Shown in pieces: positions 27,605 to 36,250 of a stretch of 64,000 bases of DNA (position 1 is its first letter; each line of letters opens with the position of its first letter). Position numbers and translations under genes: made by a program. Below the pieces are notes generated by a model. That model worked only from the letters and a program-made list of their open reading frames with translations. It had not been told where the DNA came from and ran no database searches. The DNA is from SP197 sp965242595 (GTDB lineage Bacteria > Pseudomonadota > Alphaproteobacteria > SP197). The stretch is taken from the NCBI GenBank assembly GCA_965242595.1, contig OZ251464.1, positions 744,001 to 808,000 of the forward strand. Reading direction: 5' to 3'.

Positions 27605-29584
27605 TCAGGCGGCGGCTGGCGCCGCGCTCAGGGCCCCGTTCAAGGCCTCGTCCAGCAGTTCCGCGATCTCCCACACCGCGATCCGGTCTTCCACGCCCAG
27701 CGCCTGCACGGCGGCCCGATACATCGCCACATCCTTCGGGCAGGCCACCACGAAGCGCGTGACACCGTCCAGCGCCAGCGCCTCCTGGATGCGGTTCTCG
27801 CTCGGGCGCTGGGAAAGCCCGCTATCGTCCATCCAGATGCGCCCGCCGCCGGCGCCGCAGCAATAGCTGTTCTCCCGGCAGCGGCCCATATCGCGCAAAT
27901 CGTAGCCGAGCCGCCGGATCAACCGGCGCGGGGCCTCGAAGCCGTCGTTGTAGCGCCCCAGATAGCAGGGGTCGTGGTAGGTGACGACCTCCCCGCCGCC
28001 AGCGCCCGGGTCCAGCCGCCCGGCCTCCACCAGCTCCCACAGCAGGCGGGTGTGGTGAACCACGTCATAATGCCCGCCCAGCGCCCCATATTCGTTGCCC
28101 AGCGCGTTCAGGCTGTGGGGATCGGTGGTCAGGATGCGGTTGAAACGGCAGCTTTCCAGTTCGGAGATGTTGTGGCGGGCGAGCAGGTCGAACAACCCCT
28201 CGTCCCCGACCCGGCGCACATCGTTGCCGCTGTTGCGCTCCCCGTCGTAGAGGATGCCGAAATCCACCTCCGCCCTGGCGAGCAGTTCGGCGATCAGAAC
28301 CGTCAGCCGCCGCACACGGGGATCGAAGCTGGCGAAGTCGCCCACGAACCAGAGGATATCGACCGCCTCCCGGCGCCCGTCCTTGGGTTTGAAGGAGAGT
28401 TCGCGCGTCCAGCGCGCCCGCTGTCTGGGCGATTTGCCGAAGGAGTTGCCATGGCTTTGCAGGCTGGTCAGGGCGTCCTGCAGCATGGGTTCGATCTCGC
28501 CCGCCTCCACCAGGGACCGGCGCAGCTCGACGATCTTCGGCACATGCTCGATATGCAGCGGGCACACCTCCATGCAGGCGCGGCAGGTGGTGCAGGCCCA
28601 CAGCGCCTCGGCGGCGATGGTCCCGCCGGCGATGCGCCCGCCCCCGCCCAACCCGCCGGCAGCCACCATGCCGTCGCGCAGATCCATGATGAGTCGCTTC
28701 GGGCTCAGCGGGGCGCCGGAGCCATGGGCCGGGCACGCCGCCTGGCAGCGCCCGCATTCGGTGCAGGAGAGGCCGTCCAGCACATCCTTCCAGGTAAAAT
28801 CGCTGAAATTCCGGACGCCGCCGCCCCGCTCCTCGCCACCCCCTTCCGGCGCCGCCAGCTGCCCCTTGGGAGCGAGCGAGCGGAAGAAGATGTTCGGCCC
28901 GGCCGTGAACATGTGGCGATGTTTCGATCCCGGGATATAGATCAGAAAGGCGAGAATCGCGGCGATATGGCCCCAATAGAACACCGCCAGCGCGGCCTTC
29001 GCGCCCTCGCCCGCAACCCCCAGCCCGGCGAGGCCGGCGGCCAGCGCGCCGGAGAGCGGCCGATAAGGCGCCGAAGCATCGCCGCCCACCGCAATCCGCG
29101 CCGCCCATTCCAGCACCATGGTCACCACCACACCGGCGATCAGAACATAGACCAGCGCCGCATCGCGGCTGTTCGAGCCGGCAAAGCGGGCAGGGCGCAG
29201 CACGAAACGCCGCCAGGCCGCCGCGATCAGCGCCACGGCGACGATCGCCGTGAAGGCTTCCTGAAGGGCGGCGATCCAGGTCTCGCCCCCCACCGCTGCC
29301 AGGCTGAAGCCGGGGAACAGGCCCGCGCCGAAGGACTGCGCGATGGCTGTAAGCAAAACCAGAAAACTTGTGAAGATCGCCAGATGCACGATGCCGGCTA
29401 GGCGCATGCGCAGCAGGCGCCGATGCAGGCCGATATCGGCGAGAACGCCCGCCAGCCTGCGCCAGGGCCGCTCGCGCCGCCCGGCCGGGCGCGCCAGCAG
29501 CAACGGGCGCAGCCAGGCCCGCGCCCGCCAGCCGGCCGCCGCGAAGGCGGCCAGCGTCACACACCACAGGATCAGGGTGGCCAT
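27605..29584 (-). CDS. Membrane Fe-S oxidoreductase, DgcB/HdrD-like
   Basis: A 659-residue protein. The first 240 residues contain about six membrane segments of NarI/cytochrome-like type. A ferredoxin module follows with CTECGRCQAACP and CTTCRACMEVCP, and the C-terminal half carries CCG-type domains (HDPCYLGR, YCCGAGGGRIWMDD). This is the build of DgcB-like proteins that take electrons from ETF and pass them to the membrane quinone pool, as in glycine-betaine and dimethylglycine catabolism. It sits directly downstream of etfB-etfA on the same strand, which fits that function. The substrate dehydrogenase that feeds it may be elsewhere. Confidence 0.87.
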   Translation of the reverse strand: MATLILWCVTLAAFAAAGWRARAWLRPLLLARPAGRRERPWRRLAGVLADIGLHRRLLRMRLAGIVHLAIFTSFLVLLTAIAQSFGAGLFPGFSLAAVGGETWIAALQEAFTAIVAVALIAAAWRRFVLRPARFAGSNSRDAALVYVLIAGVVVTMVLEWAARIAVGGDASAPYRPLSGALAAGLAGLGVAGEGAKAALAVFYWGHIAAILAFLIYIPGSKHRHMFTAGPNIFFRSLAPKGQLAAPEGGGEERGGGVRNFSDFTWKDVLDGLSCTECGRCQAACPAHGSGAPLSPKRLIMDLRDGMVAAGGLGGGGRIAGGTIAAEALWACTTCRACMEVCPLHIEHVPKIVELRRSLVEAGEIEPMLQDALTSLQSHGNSFGKSPRQRARWTRELSFKPKDGRREAVDILWFVGDFASFDPRVRRLTVLIAELLARAEVDFGILYDGERNSGNDVRRVGDEGLFDLLARHNISELESCRFNRILTTDPHSLNALGNEYGALGGHYDVVHHTRLLWELVEAGRLDPGAGGGEVVTYHDPCYLGRYNDGFEAPRRLIRRLGYDLRDMGRCRENSYCCGAGGGRIWMDDSGLSQRPSENRIQEALALDGVTRFVVACPKDVAMYRAAVQALGVEDRIAVWEIAELLDEALNGALSAAPAAA

Positions 29585-29696
29585 GCGCCCCCTGCGCCCA
29601 TATCGGCTCCCAGGCCGCGCGCCGCTCCCGCCCCGCCCCCGCCGCCCATGCGCGCCAGGCGCCCCGCCGCGCCCGGTCCCGCCCGCCGAACCGCCA

Positions 29697-30653
29697 TCAT
29701 CGGCCTCTGGCCTGCTTCAGGCGCTCGGCGAGCTTCGGCAGCAGATCGAACAGGTCGCAGACCGCGCCATAATGGGCCTTGGCGAAGATCGGCGCGCCCT
29801 CGTCGCTGTTGATGGCGACGATCAGTTCGGATTCGCTCATGCCCTCCAGATGCTCCGGCGCGCCGGAGACGCCGGCCGCAAGATAGAGGCGCGGCTTGAC
29901 CTTGGCGCCGGATTTGCCTACCTGGCGGGCCTTGGGCAGCCAGCCGGCATCGACCACCGGGCGCGATCCCGCGATTTCGGCCCCCAGCAACCGGGCCAGC
30001 TCTTCGGCGACCGCCAGTTTGTCGCTGCCGCCGATGGCCCGCCCGACACAGACGATGCGCTCGGCCTGGGTAAGATCGACATCGCCGCTCTCGGGCGCCA
30101 CGGCCTCGATCAGTTCGATCCCCTCCCTGCCGCCCGGTGCCAGCGCCACCCTTTCCAGCGCCGGCGTGCCCTCCGCGCGCCCATCCTCGGGGCGCGCCGC
30201 GCCGGGCATCGCCACGGCGATGGCGGGAAGCGGCACGCGACAATCCGCCACCAGCTTGCCGCCATAGATCTGCGAGCGCGCCGCCAGGCCGTCCCCTTCC
30301 CGCCGCAGGGCCACGGCGTGGCAGATCAGCGGCAGGCCGCAGGCATGGGCCGCCGCCGGCGCAATATCGAGGCTGGCCGTGCCATAGCTCATCAGCACCA
30401 GATCGGGGCGGCGCGCCTCGATGGCGGCCCGCAAACCGGCCCCATGGGCATGGGGCAGATAGCCCTCCAGTTCCGGGGCGGCGATGGCGACCACCCGGTC
30501 GGCCCCGCCCAGATGCCGGGCCAGCGCCTCCGGTCTCGCGCCCATGACCAGGGCTTCGACCTCGCCGCCCAGCCCCCGCGCCAGGGCGACGATCTCATAG
30601 GCCGTCTCCGCAACCCGGCCTGCATCGTGCTCGATATGGACCAGAATACGCAT
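29697..30653 (-). CDS. etfA: Electron transfer flavoprotein, alpha subunit
   Basis: A 318-residue ETF alpha subunit. The C-terminal FAD-binding signature is visible as DAGWLPKARQVGKSGAKVKPRLYLAAGVSG, followed by IVAINSDEGAPIFAKAHYGAVCDLFDLLP. The N-terminal domain has the usual adenine-nucleotide-binding-type fold (ILVHIEHDAGRVAETAYEIVALAR). It follows etfB by 20 bases and precedes the DgcB-like gene. Together they form an electron path from a flavin dehydrogenase to the quinone pool. Confidence 0.93.
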   Translation of the reverse strand: MRILVHIEHDAGRVAETAYEIVALARGLGGEVEALVMGARPEALARHLGGADRVVAIAAPELEGYLPHAHGAGLRAAIEARRPDLVLMSYGTASLDIAPAAAHACGLPLICHAVALRREGDGLAARSQIYGGKLVADCRVPLPAIAVAMPGAARPEDGRAEGTPALERVALAPGGREGIELIEAVAPESGDVDLTQAERIVCVGRAIGGSDKLAVAEELARLLGAEIAGSRPVVDAGWLPKARQVGKSGAKVKPRLYLAAGVSGAPEHLEGMSESELIVAINSDEGAPIFAKAHYGAVCDLFDLLPKLAERLKQARGR

Positions 30654-30673
30654 CGCAACCCTGCATCCTGCCC

Positions 30674-31426
30674 TTACACGAGGCCCTTTTCGGCCAGGAT
30701 GGCGCACAGCCGCTCGGCGATCTCCTCGCTGCGGCCCGCGATCATGACCGCGCCTTCGCTCCGGTCGGGCAAGGCCAGGGTGGCGGGCGCGATGCCGGTC
30801 GCGGCCGGGGCGGCCTGGGCCGCCAGTTCGGGAATCTCCACCTTCAGCAGCTCGCGCAGCCGGCTGCCGGCGACATAGCGCGGCGGCTGCGATGCCGTCT
30901 GCACGCCGACAACCGCCGGCAGCGCCAGGGCCAGCCGCGCCGCCCTGCCGCCGGCATATTCCTGGCGCACCACCGCCCTGGCCCCCTCGACGGCCACATC
31001 CGAGACCGCGCTGGCCTGCCGCCATCCCAGCTCGGCGGCCAGAAAGGGCGCCAGCTCGCCATGAAGATCGTCCGTCGCCAGCACGCCGGTCAGGACCAGA
31101 TCGGCGCCCAGTTCGCGCGCGGCCTCGCCATAGAGCGGCGCCAGCGCCCGCGCCGGCGCGCTCTGCGCCACGATCCGCCGCGCCCCATCCGCCCCCCGCG
31201 CCAGCGCCATGCGCAACATGCGCTCCACACCCTCGCCGTCGATGGCCAGCGCCGTCACCTCGGCGCCCGTCGCCTCCTTGATCGCGACCGCCTGCTCCAG
31301 CGCCTGGTCGTCGAACTGGTTCAATACCAGGCCGATCCACTCCCGGTCGATGTCGCGCCCGTCCTCGTCGAGCTCCAGCTCTTCCGTCACATCGGGGGTA
31401 AGGCGCAGAACGACGGCGATCTTCAT
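30674..31426 (-). CDS. etfB: Electron transfer flavoprotein, beta subunit
   Basis: A 250-residue ETF beta subunit: MKIAVVLRLTPDVTEELELDE at the N-terminus, LNQFDDQALEQAVAIKEATG, LVLTGVLATDDLHGELAPFLAAELG and ALPAVVGVQTASQPPRYV. It is the first gene of the minus-strand etfB-etfA-dgcB-like operon, and shares a 200-base divergent promoter region with the GMC operon. The family is of the type paired with DgcB-like oxidoreductases. Confidence 0.92.
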   Translation of the reverse strand: MKIAVVLRLTPDVTEELELDEDGRDIDREWIGLVLNQFDDQALEQAVAIKEATGAEVTALAIDGEGVERMLRMALARGADGARRIVAQSAPARALAPLYGEAARELGADLVLTGVLATDDLHGELAPFLAAELGWRQASAVSDVAVEGARAVVRQEYAGGRAARLALALPAVVGVQTASQPPRYVAGSRLRELLKVEIPELAAQAAPAATGIAPATLALPDRSEGAVMIAGRSEEIAERLCAILAEKGLV

Positions 31427-31525
31427 GGCAGCCCCGGACCTCCGCGCCCCGCCGCCGACTCTCCCCAATGCCGGACAATCCTGTCAACCATCGTGTTGCA
31501 CATGTTGCCGCAATTCGGCACTATG

Positions 31526-31577
31526 GCATAATTCGGGGGCATAATTCGGGGCCACAATCCGGGGCCACAATCCGGCG
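31526..31577. promoter_or_regulatory. Iterated 13-bp repeats in divergent promoter region
   Basis: Four consecutive 13-base units fill 31526-31577: two copies of gcataattcgggg and two of ccacaatccgg(g/c)g, with a related gcaattcgg just upstream at about 31510. They lie between etfB (start 31426, minus) and the GMC gene (start 31628, plus). Such iterons in a divergent promoter region may be regulator-binding sites for both operons. No regulator gene is adjacent. Confidence 0.5.
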
Positions 31578-31627
31578 TTGCCCGCTGGCCATGAATGCCG
31601 CATATGTCAGAGGGGAGGGGAGGGCCA

Positions 31628-33259
31628 ATGGCGCAAGTGCAGAAGGGCCGCAAGCCTGCCGACGTGCTCATCGTAGGGGCCGGCGCCTCGGGCGCGGTCG
31701 CGGCCGCCCGCCTCGCCGCGGCCGGCATCGACGTAGTGTGCCTGGAACAGGGCCCCTGGGTGGACAACGGCGAATTCCACGGCGACAAGCCGGAATGGGA
31801 GCTGATGGCGCAGAAGCGCTGGCATCCCAACCCGAATGTCCGGGATCTCGAAGCCGACTATCCGGTCGCCACCGCCGCCAGCGACGTCAACCCGCTGATG
31901 TATAACGCGGTGGGCGGATCGACCATCCTCTACGCGGCCCACTGGCAGCGCTTCATGCCGTCGGACTTCCGCGTCAAAACCCTGGACGGCGTGGCCGAAG
32001 ACTGGCCCTTCGCCTACGAAGACCTGGCGCCCTTTTACGACCGCATGGAAGAGGAGATGGGCGTGTCCGGGCTGGCGGGCGATCCGGCCTATCCCCCCCA
32101 TCGCGATTATCCCTTGCCGCCCCTGCCCATCGGCCGCATCGGCATGAAGGCCGCTGCCGGCATGAACGCGTTGGGCTGGCACTGGTGGCCGGGGCCCAAC
32201 GCCATCCCGTCCCGCGACTATCGCGGGCGCAACCGCTGCGTCCGCTACGGCACCTGCCTCACCGGCTGCCCTCACAAGGCCAAGGCGTCCACCGACCACA
32301 CCCATTGGCCGCTGGCGCTGAAACACGGCGCCCGCCTCATCGTCGGCGCCCGTGTGCGCGAGATCACGGTGAACGACCGGGGCCTCGCCAACGGCGCCGT
32401 CTATATCGACCGCAACGGCCGCGAAAGCCTGCAACCGGCGGGCACGGTCATCCTCTGCTGCAACGGCGTCGGCACCCCCCGCCTGTTGCTGCTGTCCACC
32501 TCGCCCCGCCACCCGGACGGCCTCGCCAACTCGTCGGGCCTGGTGGGCCGCAACCTGATGATGCACCCCTATGCCGCGGTCAGCGGCCAGTTCGACGAGC
32601 CGCTCGAAAGCTGGCTCGGCCCGGCAGGCCAGAGCATCCAGTCGATGCAGTTCTACGAAACCGACAGCGCGCGCGGTTTCGTGCGCGGCGCAAAATGGAA
32701 CGTGATGCCTTCGGGTGGCCCCCTCGGCATGCGCGCCGCCTATGGCGGCAAAGCCCTGGAAGAGGCCTGGGGTGCCAATCTCCATCGCAACACCAGGCGC
32801 GTCTTCGGCCGTTCCTTCGAATGGGGGATCATCGCCGAGGATCTGCCGGACGAGAACAACCGGGTGGCCATCGACCCGGACCTCACCGATTCCGACGGCA
32901 TCCCCGCCCCCAGGCTGATCTACCGCAACTCCGAAAACACCAGGCGCATGCTGGATTTCCACGTCGCCCGCGCCGAGCAGGCGATGCAGGCCGCCGGTGC
33001 CGTGTCCATCTCGTCCACCAAACTGATGCGCGATTGCGGCTGGCACCTGATGGGCACCGCCCGCATGGGCACAGATCCCGCCCGCTCGGTCGTCGATCAG
33101 TTCGGCAAAAGCCACGATGTCCCCAATCTCTACATCTATGACGGCAGCGTCTTCGTCACCTCTTCGGGCTTCAATCCCACCGGCACCATCACCGCCATCG
33201 CCCTGCGCGCCGTCGAACACCTGATCGAACACCGCAACCATGCGAAGGTGGCGTCATGA
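31628..33259 (+). CDS. GMC-family FAD oxidoreductase, copy 1
   Basis: A 543-residue glucose-methanol-choline oxidoreductase. The dinucleotide motif GAGASG is at 17-22, the second GMC region is VGGSTILYAAHWQRF, the cysteine-bearing CVRYGTCLTGCPHKAK follows, and the C-terminal catalytic segment is CGWHLMGTARMG with FNPTGTITAIAL near the end. The ATG at 31628 is preceded by a strong gaggggaggg. The layout, with a small partner gene coupled by ATGA, is like membrane-linked sugar or alcohol dehydrogenases made of a GMC subunit and a gluconate-2-dehydrogenase-type small subunit. The substrate is unknown. A second copy of the pair follows in tandem. Confidence 0.9.
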   Translation: MAQVQKGRKPADVLIVGAGASGAVAAARLAAAGIDVVCLEQGPWVDNGEFHGDKPEWELMAQKRWHPNPNVRDLEADYPVATAASDVNPLMYNAVGGSTILYAAHWQRFMPSDFRVKTLDGVAEDWPFAYEDLAPFYDRMEEEMGVSGLAGDPAYPPHRDYPLPPLPIGRIGMKAAAGMNALGWHWWPGPNAIPSRDYRGRNRCVRYGTCLTGCPHKAKASTDHTHWPLALKHGARLIVGARVREITVNDRGLANGAVYIDRNGRESLQPAGTVILCCNGVGTPRLLLLSTSPRHPDGLANSSGLVGRNLMMHPYAAVSGQFDEPLESWLGPAGQSIQSMQFYETDSARGFVRGAKWNVMPSGGPLGMRAAYGGKALEEAWGANLHRNTRRVFGRSFEWGIIAEDLPDENNRVAIDPDLTDSDGIPAPRLIYRNSENTRRMLDFHVARAEQAMQAAGAVSISSTKLMRDCGWHLMGTARMGTDPARSVVDQFGKSHDVPNLYIYDGSVFVTSSGFNPTGTITAIALRAVEHLIEHRNHAKVAS

Positions 33260-33693
33260 CGACCCAGATGACGACCTTGGGCGACCGGGAACGCGCCGCA
33301 TTTGCGGCCATCGCCGATATCCTGATCCCCGCCGCCGAGGGAATGCCGGCGGCCAGCGCAATGAAAATCCAGGGAGCGATGCTGGATCGCATCCTCGCCC
33401 TGCGCCCGGATCTGGCCCCGGCCTTCCGGCGCGGCCTGGCGGCAGCGGCCGGAAAACCGCCGCAACAGGCGGCCGAGGCCCTGAACCGGGACGATGGCGA
33501 GGCTTTCGCCGCCATCGGCCTGGTCGCGTCGGCGGGCTACTACATGACCCCCGCCGTGCGCGAGCTGATCGGCTATCCGGGCCAGGAGAACCGGCCTGCG
33601 GATCCCGACCGGACGCCGGAATACCTCGCCAACGGCATGCTGCAACAGGTGATCGACCGCGGCCCGATCTTCGTTCCCACACCGGAGGCCTGA
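33256..33693 (+). CDS. Small subunit-like protein, gluconate 2-dehydrogenase subunit 3 type, copy 1
   Basis: A 145-residue protein coupled to the GMC gene by an ATGA overlap. Features typical of the gluconate 2-dehydrogenase subunit 3 group are the early AFAAIADILIPAAEGMPAAS, a middle helical region and GYYMTPAVRELIGYPGQ followed by EYLANGMLQQVI. It has no visible signal peptide, unlike many members, so export would have to occur by hitchhiking or the complex may stay inside. It is paralogous to the gene at 35364. Confidence 0.8.
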   Translation: MTTQMTTLGDRERAAFAAIADILIPAAEGMPAASAMKIQGAMLDRILALRPDLAPAFRRGLAAAAGKPPQQAAEALNRDDGEAFAAIGLVASAGYYMTPAVRELIGYPGQENRPADPDRTPEYLANGMLQQVIDRGPIFVPTPEA

Positions 33694-33696
33694 GCT

Positions 33697-35364
33697 ATGA
33701 CACCCCCAGCGAACCGCGCCGCCCCGCCCCGCCATGGCGAAGAGGTCGATGTCTGCATCGTCGGCGCCGGCCCCTCGGGTTCGGTCGCCGCCCGCTATCT
33801 GGCCGAGGCCGGCTTCTCGGTGGTGACGCTGGAGCAGGGCGACTGGCCCGACGCCGCCGAATTCCCTGGCGACAAGCCGGAATTCGAACTGGTCGCCCAG
33901 AAGCAATGGCACCCGAACCCGAATGTCCGCGACCGCGATCGCGACTATCCCATCGACACCGGCGACAGCGCCATCAACCCGCTGATGTATGCGGCCGTAG
34001 GCGGCAGCACCACCCTCTATGCCGGCCACTGGACCCCCTTCCTGCCTTCGGACTTCAAGGTCAGAACCCTGGACGGCGTCGCCGACGACTGGCCCTTCTG
34101 CTACGAAGACCTGCTGCCCAGCCTGGAAGCCATGGAGCGCGTGGTGGGCGTCTCCGGCCTGCCGGGAAACCCGGCCTATCCCCTGCGCAAGGCGTTCCCG
34201 ACCCCGCCGCTGCCCATCGGCAAATGCGGCATGAAGGCGGCCGAAGGCATGGACAAGCTCGGCTGGCACTGGTGGCCCGGCACCAACGCCATCCCCTCGC
34301 TGCCCCATAACGGCCTCAACCCCTGTTCGCGCCGCGGCACCTGCATGACCGGCTGCCCGGAAGGGGCGAAATCCACCGCCAACATCACCCTCTGGCCCCA
34401 TGCGCTCCGGGCCGGCGCCCGCCTGGCGGTCGGCGCCCGGGTGCGCGAGCTCTCCTACGACCCGGCCCGCAACCGGGTGACCGGTGCCACCTATATCGAC
34501 CGCAACGGGCGCGAGCGCCACCAGAAGGCCCGCGCCGTCATCCTCTGTGGCAACGGCATCGGCACCCCCCGGCTGCTGCTGCTCTCCGCCTGCCCCGCCT
34601 TCCCGGATGGCCTCGCCAATTCCTCCGGCCTGGTGGGAAAACGGCTGATGATGCACCCGTTCTCGGCCGTCCTGGGCGTCTTCGACGACGATCTGGAGAG
34701 CTGGCGCGGCCCCTTCGGCCAGCTGATCGAGAGCTTCCAGTTCTACGAAAGCGACGAAAAGCGCGGCTTCCTGCGCGGCGCCAAATGGGGAGCGATGCCG
34801 GGCGGCGGCCCGCTCGGGGTCACCGGTTTCGTCGGCTCCAGAATCTTCGACGAAGGCGGCAGAGTCGAAGACAGCTGGGGCGCCAACCTCCACGATCTGG
34901 TCACGCGCCGCTTCGGCCATTCCATGGTCTGGGGCATCATCGGCGAAGATCTGCCCGAAGAGTCCAACCGCGTGACCCTGGATGCAACCCTGACCGATTC
35001 CGACGGCATCCCGGCCCCGAAACTCCACTACAAGGTCTCCGAAAACTCCGCGAACATGCTGAAATTCCACGTCGACCGTCTGCTGGAGGCCAGCCTGGCC
35101 GCCGGCGCGGTCGAAACCGTGGTGGTCCATCAGGTGCCCGATACCGGCTGGCACCTCCTGGGCACCGCCCGCATGGGCGACGACCCCCGCAACTCGGTGG
35201 TGAACCAGTGGGGCCAGGCCCACGACGTGCCCAACCTGTTCGTGTTCGACGCCAGCAGCTTCCCGACCTCGGGCGGCGTCAACCCCACCGCCACCATCAT
35301 GTCGGTCTCCCACCGCCAGACCATGCACATGATCTCGGAACGCCGCAACGTGGAGGCAGCGTAA
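33697..35364 (+). CDS. GMC-family FAD oxidoreductase, copy 2
   Basis: A 555-residue paralogue of the GMC gene at 31628. Shared segments include GEFHGDKPEWEL/AEFPGDKPEFEL, WHPNPNVRD, VGGST-LYAGHWTPFLPSDFKV and the C-terminal GWHLLGTARMGDDP. The FAD motif is GAGPSG, the central cysteine motif is CSRRGTCMTGCPEGAK, and the C-terminus carries SSFPTSGGVNPTATIMSVSHR. It starts 3 bases after the first small subunit and its stop overlaps the second small subunit ATG by one base (TAATG). The two pairs arose by tandem duplication and have since diverged substantially. Confidence 0.9.
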   Translation: MTPPANRAAPPRHGEEVDVCIVGAGPSGSVAARYLAEAGFSVVTLEQGDWPDAAEFPGDKPEFELVAQKQWHPNPNVRDRDRDYPIDTGDSAINPLMYAAVGGSTTLYAGHWTPFLPSDFKVRTLDGVADDWPFCYEDLLPSLEAMERVVGVSGLPGNPAYPLRKAFPTPPLPIGKCGMKAAEGMDKLGWHWWPGTNAIPSLPHNGLNPCSRRGTCMTGCPEGAKSTANITLWPHALRAGARLAVGARVRELSYDPARNRVTGATYIDRNGRERHQKARAVILCGNGIGTPRLLLLSACPAFPDGLANSSGLVGKRLMMHPFSAVLGVFDDDLESWRGPFGQLIESFQFYESDEKRGFLRGAKWGAMPGGGPLGVTGFVGSRIFDEGGRVEDSWGANLHDLVTRRFGHSMVWGIIGEDLPEESNRVTLDATLTDSDGIPAPKLHYKVSENSANMLKFHVDRLLEASLAAGAVETVVVHQVPDTGWHLLGTARMGDDPRNSVVNQWGQAHDVPNLFVFDASSFPTSGGVNPTATIMSVSHRQTMHMISERRNVEAA

Positions 35365-35795
35365 TGGCCCCAGCTTCCAAATTATCCCCCGAAGACCGCG
35401 CCGTGTTCGCGGCCCTGGCCGATCTGCTGATCCCGCGCCACGGCCACCTGCCGGCGGCCAGCGAAGCCGGAGCCAGCGCCGACCTGCTCGACCGCGTGCT
35501 CGCCTGCCGCCCCGACATCGTCGCCGACCTGATGCGCGGCCTAGCCGCCGCCCGCGGCGCACAACCGTCCCAGGCCGCCAACCGCCTAAGCCAGAGCGAT
35601 CCAGCCGCCTTCAACGCCATCACCCTGGCAGCCTCAGCCGCTTACTACATGTCCGACCAGGTCAAAGCCGCCATCGGCTATCCAGGCCAGGACAAAGCCC
35701 CCTACGACCCCCACGAAACCCCCACCTACCTCACCAACGGCATGATAGAACGGGTCATGCGCCGCGGCCCAATCTACCGCCCCACCCCCAACTAA
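35364..35795 (+). CDS. Small subunit-like protein, gluconate 2-dehydrogenase subunit 3 type, copy 2
   Basis: A 143-residue paralogue of the product of 33256-33693. Both share DRAVFAALADLLIP/ERAAFAAIADILIP, a conserved AAYYMSDQVKAAIGYPGQ/AGYYMTPAVRELIGYPGQ block and a RGPI(Y/F) ending. It probably forms the accessory subunit of the second GMC enzyme. Repeat copy B begins 11 bases after its stop. Confidence 0.8.
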   Translation: MAPASKLSPEDRAVFAALADLLIPRHGHLPAASEAGASADLLDRVLACRPDIVADLMRGLAAARGAQPSQAANRLSQSDPAAFNAITLAASAAYYMSDQVKAAIGYPGQDKAPYDPHETPTYLTNGMIERVMRRGPIYRPTPN

Positions 35796-35805
35796 CCCCC
35801 CCACC

Positions 35806-35880
35806 CCCTGCCACGGGCCATTCACAACCCGTTCACACCCGTCCGCCCCCGACACCCGCACGGCAGCCAGCCGCCGGGCA
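35806..35880 (+). repeat. Dispersed 11-bp-block repeat, copy B
   Basis: Three 11-base units (35806-35816, 35817-35827, 35828-35838; ccctgccacgg, gccattcacaa, cccgttcacac) are followed by ccgtccgcccccgacacc and gcacggcagcc, the same order as in copy A. It lies between the GMC operon and the SIR2-HerA module, on the left border of the AT-richer DNA. Confidence 0.75.
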
Positions 35881-35924
35881 TCCCCGCCCGCAACGCGGCC
35901 TCGATGCGAGACACCGATGCGCAA

Positions 35925-36040
35925 GCAGGCTCATCGCCCGCCGCCAACTCAACGACCTCCCCGACGACCTCTGGACCAAAATCGGCATAGAATTCTACCG
36001 CGACGCCCCCGACAGCGTATTCAAAGCCCTGACGGAGTGA
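35925..36040 (+). pseudogene. Possible 3' remnant of an unknown gene
   Basis: A short plus-strand frame without a start codon reads RLIARRQLNDLPDDLWTKI followed by GIEFYRDAPDSVFKALTE and a TGA at 36038-36040. Codon and residue use look protein-like, unlike the surrounding spacer. It could be the tail of a gene lost when the SIR2-HerA module arrived. The family is not recognised. The rest of the gap up to 36250 shows no convincing gene. Confidence 0.35.
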
Positions 36041-36250
36041 TATGCTTGCAGCAGCGATTACCGGAGCATGAGAGCCATGCCACTCCTTCGATTCGACCCA
36101 TGACCCGGGGTGTGATATATGTAGCACGAAGGCCGTGGGCACAGCGTGGACTAAGCATGTCCCTTGAACTCGCTCGTGACGATTTCGATGATGGCGACGC
36201 TTTACCGGTTTTGCCCCAAGGATGAAAGTGGACTCTTCAGGACGATAGCT

